From Bacteroidales bacterium (lineage in GTDB: Bacteria > Bacteroidota > Bacteroidia > Bacteroidales > VadinHA17), in contig JALONR010000017.1 in NCBI GenBank assembly GCA_025454815.1, positions 1 through 53,038 of the forward strand: DNA of 53,038 nt, written 5' to 3'. Within the stretch, counting starts at the first letter, position 1. Every line of letters begins with the position of its first letter. The position numbers and the translations under genes are program-made. This document shows, piece by piece, positions 51,159 through 53,038 of this stretch. The notes under the pieces were generated by a model. That model worked only from the letters and a program-made list of their open reading frames with translations. It did not search any database and was not told the origin of the DNA.

Positions 51159-52307
51159 ATGCCAAAAAAAGTTTTCGTCAGCGGATGTTTTGATATGCTC
51201 CATTCGGGTCATGTGGCCTTTTTCGAGGAGGCGGCCACGCATGGCGACCTTTATGTGGGTATCGGCTCTGACCGCACCATCAGTGATCTGAAGGGCCGCC
51301 GCACTGTCAACGGCGAGCGTGAGAGACTCTATATGATCCGGTCGCTGAAATATGTTAAGGATGCCTGGATCAACAAGGGTTCCGGACTGCTGGATTTTGA
51401 GGAGGAACTCCGGGAGCTGCGGCCTGAAATCTTTTTTATCAATGAGGACGGCTATACTCCTGACAAGAAAAGGCTCTGCGATGAGCTGGGAATTGAGCTG
51501 GTGGTGAGCAGAAGGGTGCCGGTGAACGGTCTGCCTCCACGGTCTACCACAGCGCTGCGGAGCGAGTGCCGAATACCCTACAGACTTGATCTTGCCGGAG
51601 GTTGGCTTGACCAGCCATACGTTTCCAAATTCTGGCCGGGGGCAGTGCTTACGATCTCGATTGAGCCCGACCTGGAGTTCAATGACCGCAGCGGGATGTC
51701 GAGCTCCACACGGAAGAAGGCAGTGGAGTTATGGCATACGGATATACCAGAAAGTGATCCGGGTTTGCTGGCACGGACACTCTTCTGCCTGGAGAATCCT
51801 CCGGGGACAACGTATGTAAGTGGTTCGCAGGATGCAATAGGGATAGTCTTTCCGGGACTGAACCGCCTTGATTACGCTTCCGGGGAGTACTGGCCGGAGA
51901 AGATAACACCTGTGAATGATCCGGAGGTGCTTGACTTCATCGAGCAGCACCTGTGGTTCATCACGTTACCGCCGCGGGACGGGAGCTTCAATGTGCTGGA
52001 TAAGACCAATATCACAGTTGATGGCGCACGTGCACTGGCGGAGGCTGCAGACGGAGTATGGGAGGCCCTGCTGGCAAAGGATATCAACGCTTTTGGCCGG
52101 TGGTACCTGGCTTCATTTGAGGCCCAGGTGGCAATGTTCCCGCTGATGAAAAGCAGGGTGGTGAGTGATACCATTGATCAGTATCGTGACAAGGCGCTGG
52201 GGTGGAAGCTCGCAGGCGCCGGTGGTGGCGGTTACCTGGCGCTGGTCTCCGATCGCCCGGTTGAGAATGCTATCCGCATCCGAATAAGGAGGGAGCGGCC
52301 GGTTTAG
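51159..52307 (+). CDS. fused cytidylyltransferase - GHMP sugar kinase
   Basis: Two-domain protein of 382 residues from ATG 51159 (the frame opens at 51069). Residues 1-130 are a HxGH-type nucleotidyltransferase: VFVSGCFDMLHSGH with the HSGH motif at 15-18 and ERERLYMIRSLKYV. From about 150 it is a GHMP kinase: RIPYRLDLAGGWLDQPYV, SGMSSSTRKKA, a GSQDAIGIVFPGLNRLDY block and KLAGAGGGGYLAL. The kinase lacks roughly 50-60 residues usually found between the first motif and the SSS loop. A bifunctional enzyme that phosphorylates a free sugar and makes a nucleotide sugar is the natural reading; the sugar and nucleotide (CTP is suggested by family likeness) are not known. Confidence 0.8.
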   Translation: MPKKVFVSGCFDMLHSGHVAFFEEAATHGDLYVGIGSDRTISDLKGRRTVNGERERLYMIRSLKYVKDAWINKGSGLLDFEEELRELRPEIFFINEDGYTPDKKRLCDELGIELVVSRRVPVNGLPPRSTTALRSECRIPYRLDLAGGWLDQPYVSKFWPGAVLTISIEPDLEFNDRSGMSSSTRKKAVELWHTDIPESDPGLLARTLFCLENPPGTTYVSGSQDAIGIVFPGLNRLDYASGEYWPEKITPVNDPEVLDFIEQHLWFITLPPRDGSFNVLDKTNITVDGARALAEAADGVWEALLAKDINAFGRWYLASFEAQVAMFPLMKSRVVSDTIDQYRDKALGWKLAGAGGGGYLALVSDRPVENAIRIRIRRERPV

Positions 52308-52310
52308 GTC

Positions 52311-52354
52311 AGCCGGAAATCCGGCTGCAGAATTACTGCAGACCAGCCGGATTT
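52311..52354 (+). terminator. overlapping hairpins after the kinase gene
   Basis: AGCCGGA-AA-TCCGGCT (52311-52326) overlaps a second perfect stem AAATCCGGCTG / CAGCCGGATTT (52317-52327 with 52344-52354), whose loop holds two CTGCAG copies. The two stems are mutually exclusive. A short T-run (ATTTG) follows. Likely a terminator, possibly with attenuation. Confidence 0.55.
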
Positions 52355-52404
52355 GACCTTTGGTATAGTTCGGACATTAATTGAAATAATACTGTTTTGC
52401 TGTA

Positions 52405-53038
52405 ATGAAAAAACTCTTCATAGTTTTCCTGGTTCAGCTGATAACCGGCGGATTGGCTTTTTCCCAGGGGCTGTATTTTAAGCTGTTCCCCGGCTATAAC
52501 CTCTCCGTCTCCAGGCAGCAGATGCCTGATTACCTGACGCACGAGGTGATGATGCCTAGTGGTTCAGGATTCGGAAGACAGAATGTAAACCTCAATGACC
52601 CTGAATTCTCCATCGCCTCCGGGGTCAACCTCAGGGCCGCGGCAGGATACACAATCAACGACCTCCTCTCGGTGGAACTGAGATTCTCCGGATTGGAACT
52701 GAGATTCTCCGGATTTGGCAATACCCGTAAACATTTCGAGGCTGCCAGCCAGGGCCTTAACGGAGAATCCGAATGGGATTTCCGGAGCTTAAGCGTAATG
52801 CCGGCAATCGTGTTTGGCAGAACAGTCAATAAAACGTCAATGAACATCTATGCGTTTTCCGGTATCGGGGCAGCTGATCTCGGGGTGACAACGATCTTCA
52901 GTAATGACCGCCGCACGATTGAGTTTGACCGTGCACCGTTGTTCTCGTGGGGCTTCGGGCTGGAGTTCTGCTATGCCCTCTCGGGGAAGTTAAGCCTGTT
53001 TGCAGATGCCGGCATCAGCAGCTCGTACTACAGTCCCG
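52405..53038 (+). CDS. outer membrane beta-barrel protein (partial, cut by window end)
   Basis: The 5' part of a gene that runs off the window: 211 codons with no stop. The signal peptide is MKKLFIVFLVQLITGGLAFSQ, followed by Gly/aromatic strands (YFKLFPGYNLSVS, GVNLRAAAGYTIND, GKLSLFADAGISSSYYSP), as in outer-membrane porin-like proteins. A 21-bp perfect tandem repeat (52675-52716, 20 of 21 identical) duplicates ELRFSG in frame. It follows the hairpin region by 50 bp. Function and full length are unknown. Confidence 0.7.
   Translation, partial: MKKLFIVFLVQLITGGLAFSQGLYFKLFPGYNLSVSRQQMPDYLTHEVMMPSGSGFGRQNVNLNDPEFSIASGVNLRAAAGYTINDLLSVELRFSGLELRFSGFGNTRKHFEAASQGLNGESEWDFRSLSVMPAIVFGRTVNKTSMNIYAFSGIGAADLGVTTIFSNDRRTIEFDRAPLFSWGFGLEFCYALSGKLSLFADAGISSSYYSP
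52675..52716 (+). repeat. 21-bp tandem repeat in the outer membrane protein gene
   Basis: GAACTGAGATTCTCCGGATT plus one base, twice in direct tandem (52675-52695, 52696-52716), differing only in the last base. It encodes ELRFSGL then ELRFSGF, and keeps the reading frame. Confidence 0.85.

Overview
This window is a chromosomal exopolysaccharide/capsule locus from a member of the Bacteroidota, most likely order Bacteroidales. The support is an UpxY-type antiterminator, Wza/Wzc-type export proteins, two large proteins ending in type IX secretion (T9SS) sorting domains, and TAnnTTTG-type promoter elements. All protein genes except one run on the + strand. No rRNA, tRNA, CRISPR array or intact insertion sequence was seen. 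The exact taxon is inference.

Layout. (1) 35-11058, export and regulation: Wzi-like outer membrane protein, UpxY/NusG-like antiterminator, Wza-like export lipoprotein, two tandem Wzc-like tyrosine kinase co-polymerases, and three small outer-membrane-type proteins, two of them a paralogous pair. (2) 11087-16409, nucleotide sugars: UDP-GlcNAc 2-epimerase, UDP-glucose dehydrogenase and UDP-glucuronate 4-epimerase, interrupted by a lipoprotein, a papain-like protease and a convergent holin-like gene. (3) 16789-28117, a visibly AT-richer serotype-type block: Wzx flippase, VioA/VioB-like amino-sugar pair, Wzy-like polymerase, five glycosyltransferases, a hexapeptide acetyltransferase and a GNAT acetyltransferase. 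(4) 28140-33122: aminotransferase, DUF218 protein, CapD-like dehydratase and two different lipid-carrier initiating transferases. (5) 33312-48465, a complete lasso-peptide gene cluster. In order: nucleotidyltransferase, HPr-kinase-like tailoring enzyme, B2 leader peptidase, a 46-residue precursor found by hand at 35747-35887, asparagine-synthetase-like cyclase, PqqD-like B1, then two giant T9SS-exported proteins, then an ABC exporter. (6) 48563-53038: AbiE-type toxin/antitoxin pair, another sugar aminotransferase, a fused cytidylyltransferase-GHMP kinase, and the start of an outer-membrane beta-barrel gene cut by the window end.

How it works together. Nucleotide sugars (ManNAc, glucuronate/galacturonate and amino-dideoxy sugars) are loaded on undecaprenyl phosphate by WecA-like or PglC/WcaJ-like transferases, extended by the glycosyltransferases, flipped by Wzx, polymerised by Wzy under Wzc control, and exported by the Wza-like and Wzi-like proteins. 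The lasso cluster shares strand and locus with the polymer genes. It is predicted to make a peptide with an eight-residue Ser1-Glu8 ring and a C-terminal serine that the HPr-kinase homologue would phosphorylate.

The most notable observations are the unlisted lasso precursor; GC-rich palindromic elements inserted in frame inside two enzyme genes (lasso B2 and a DegT aminotransferase); a five-bladed propeller nested inside a DUF2341 unit in both T9SS proteins; and the fused cytidylyltransferase-kinase with a shortened kinase half.
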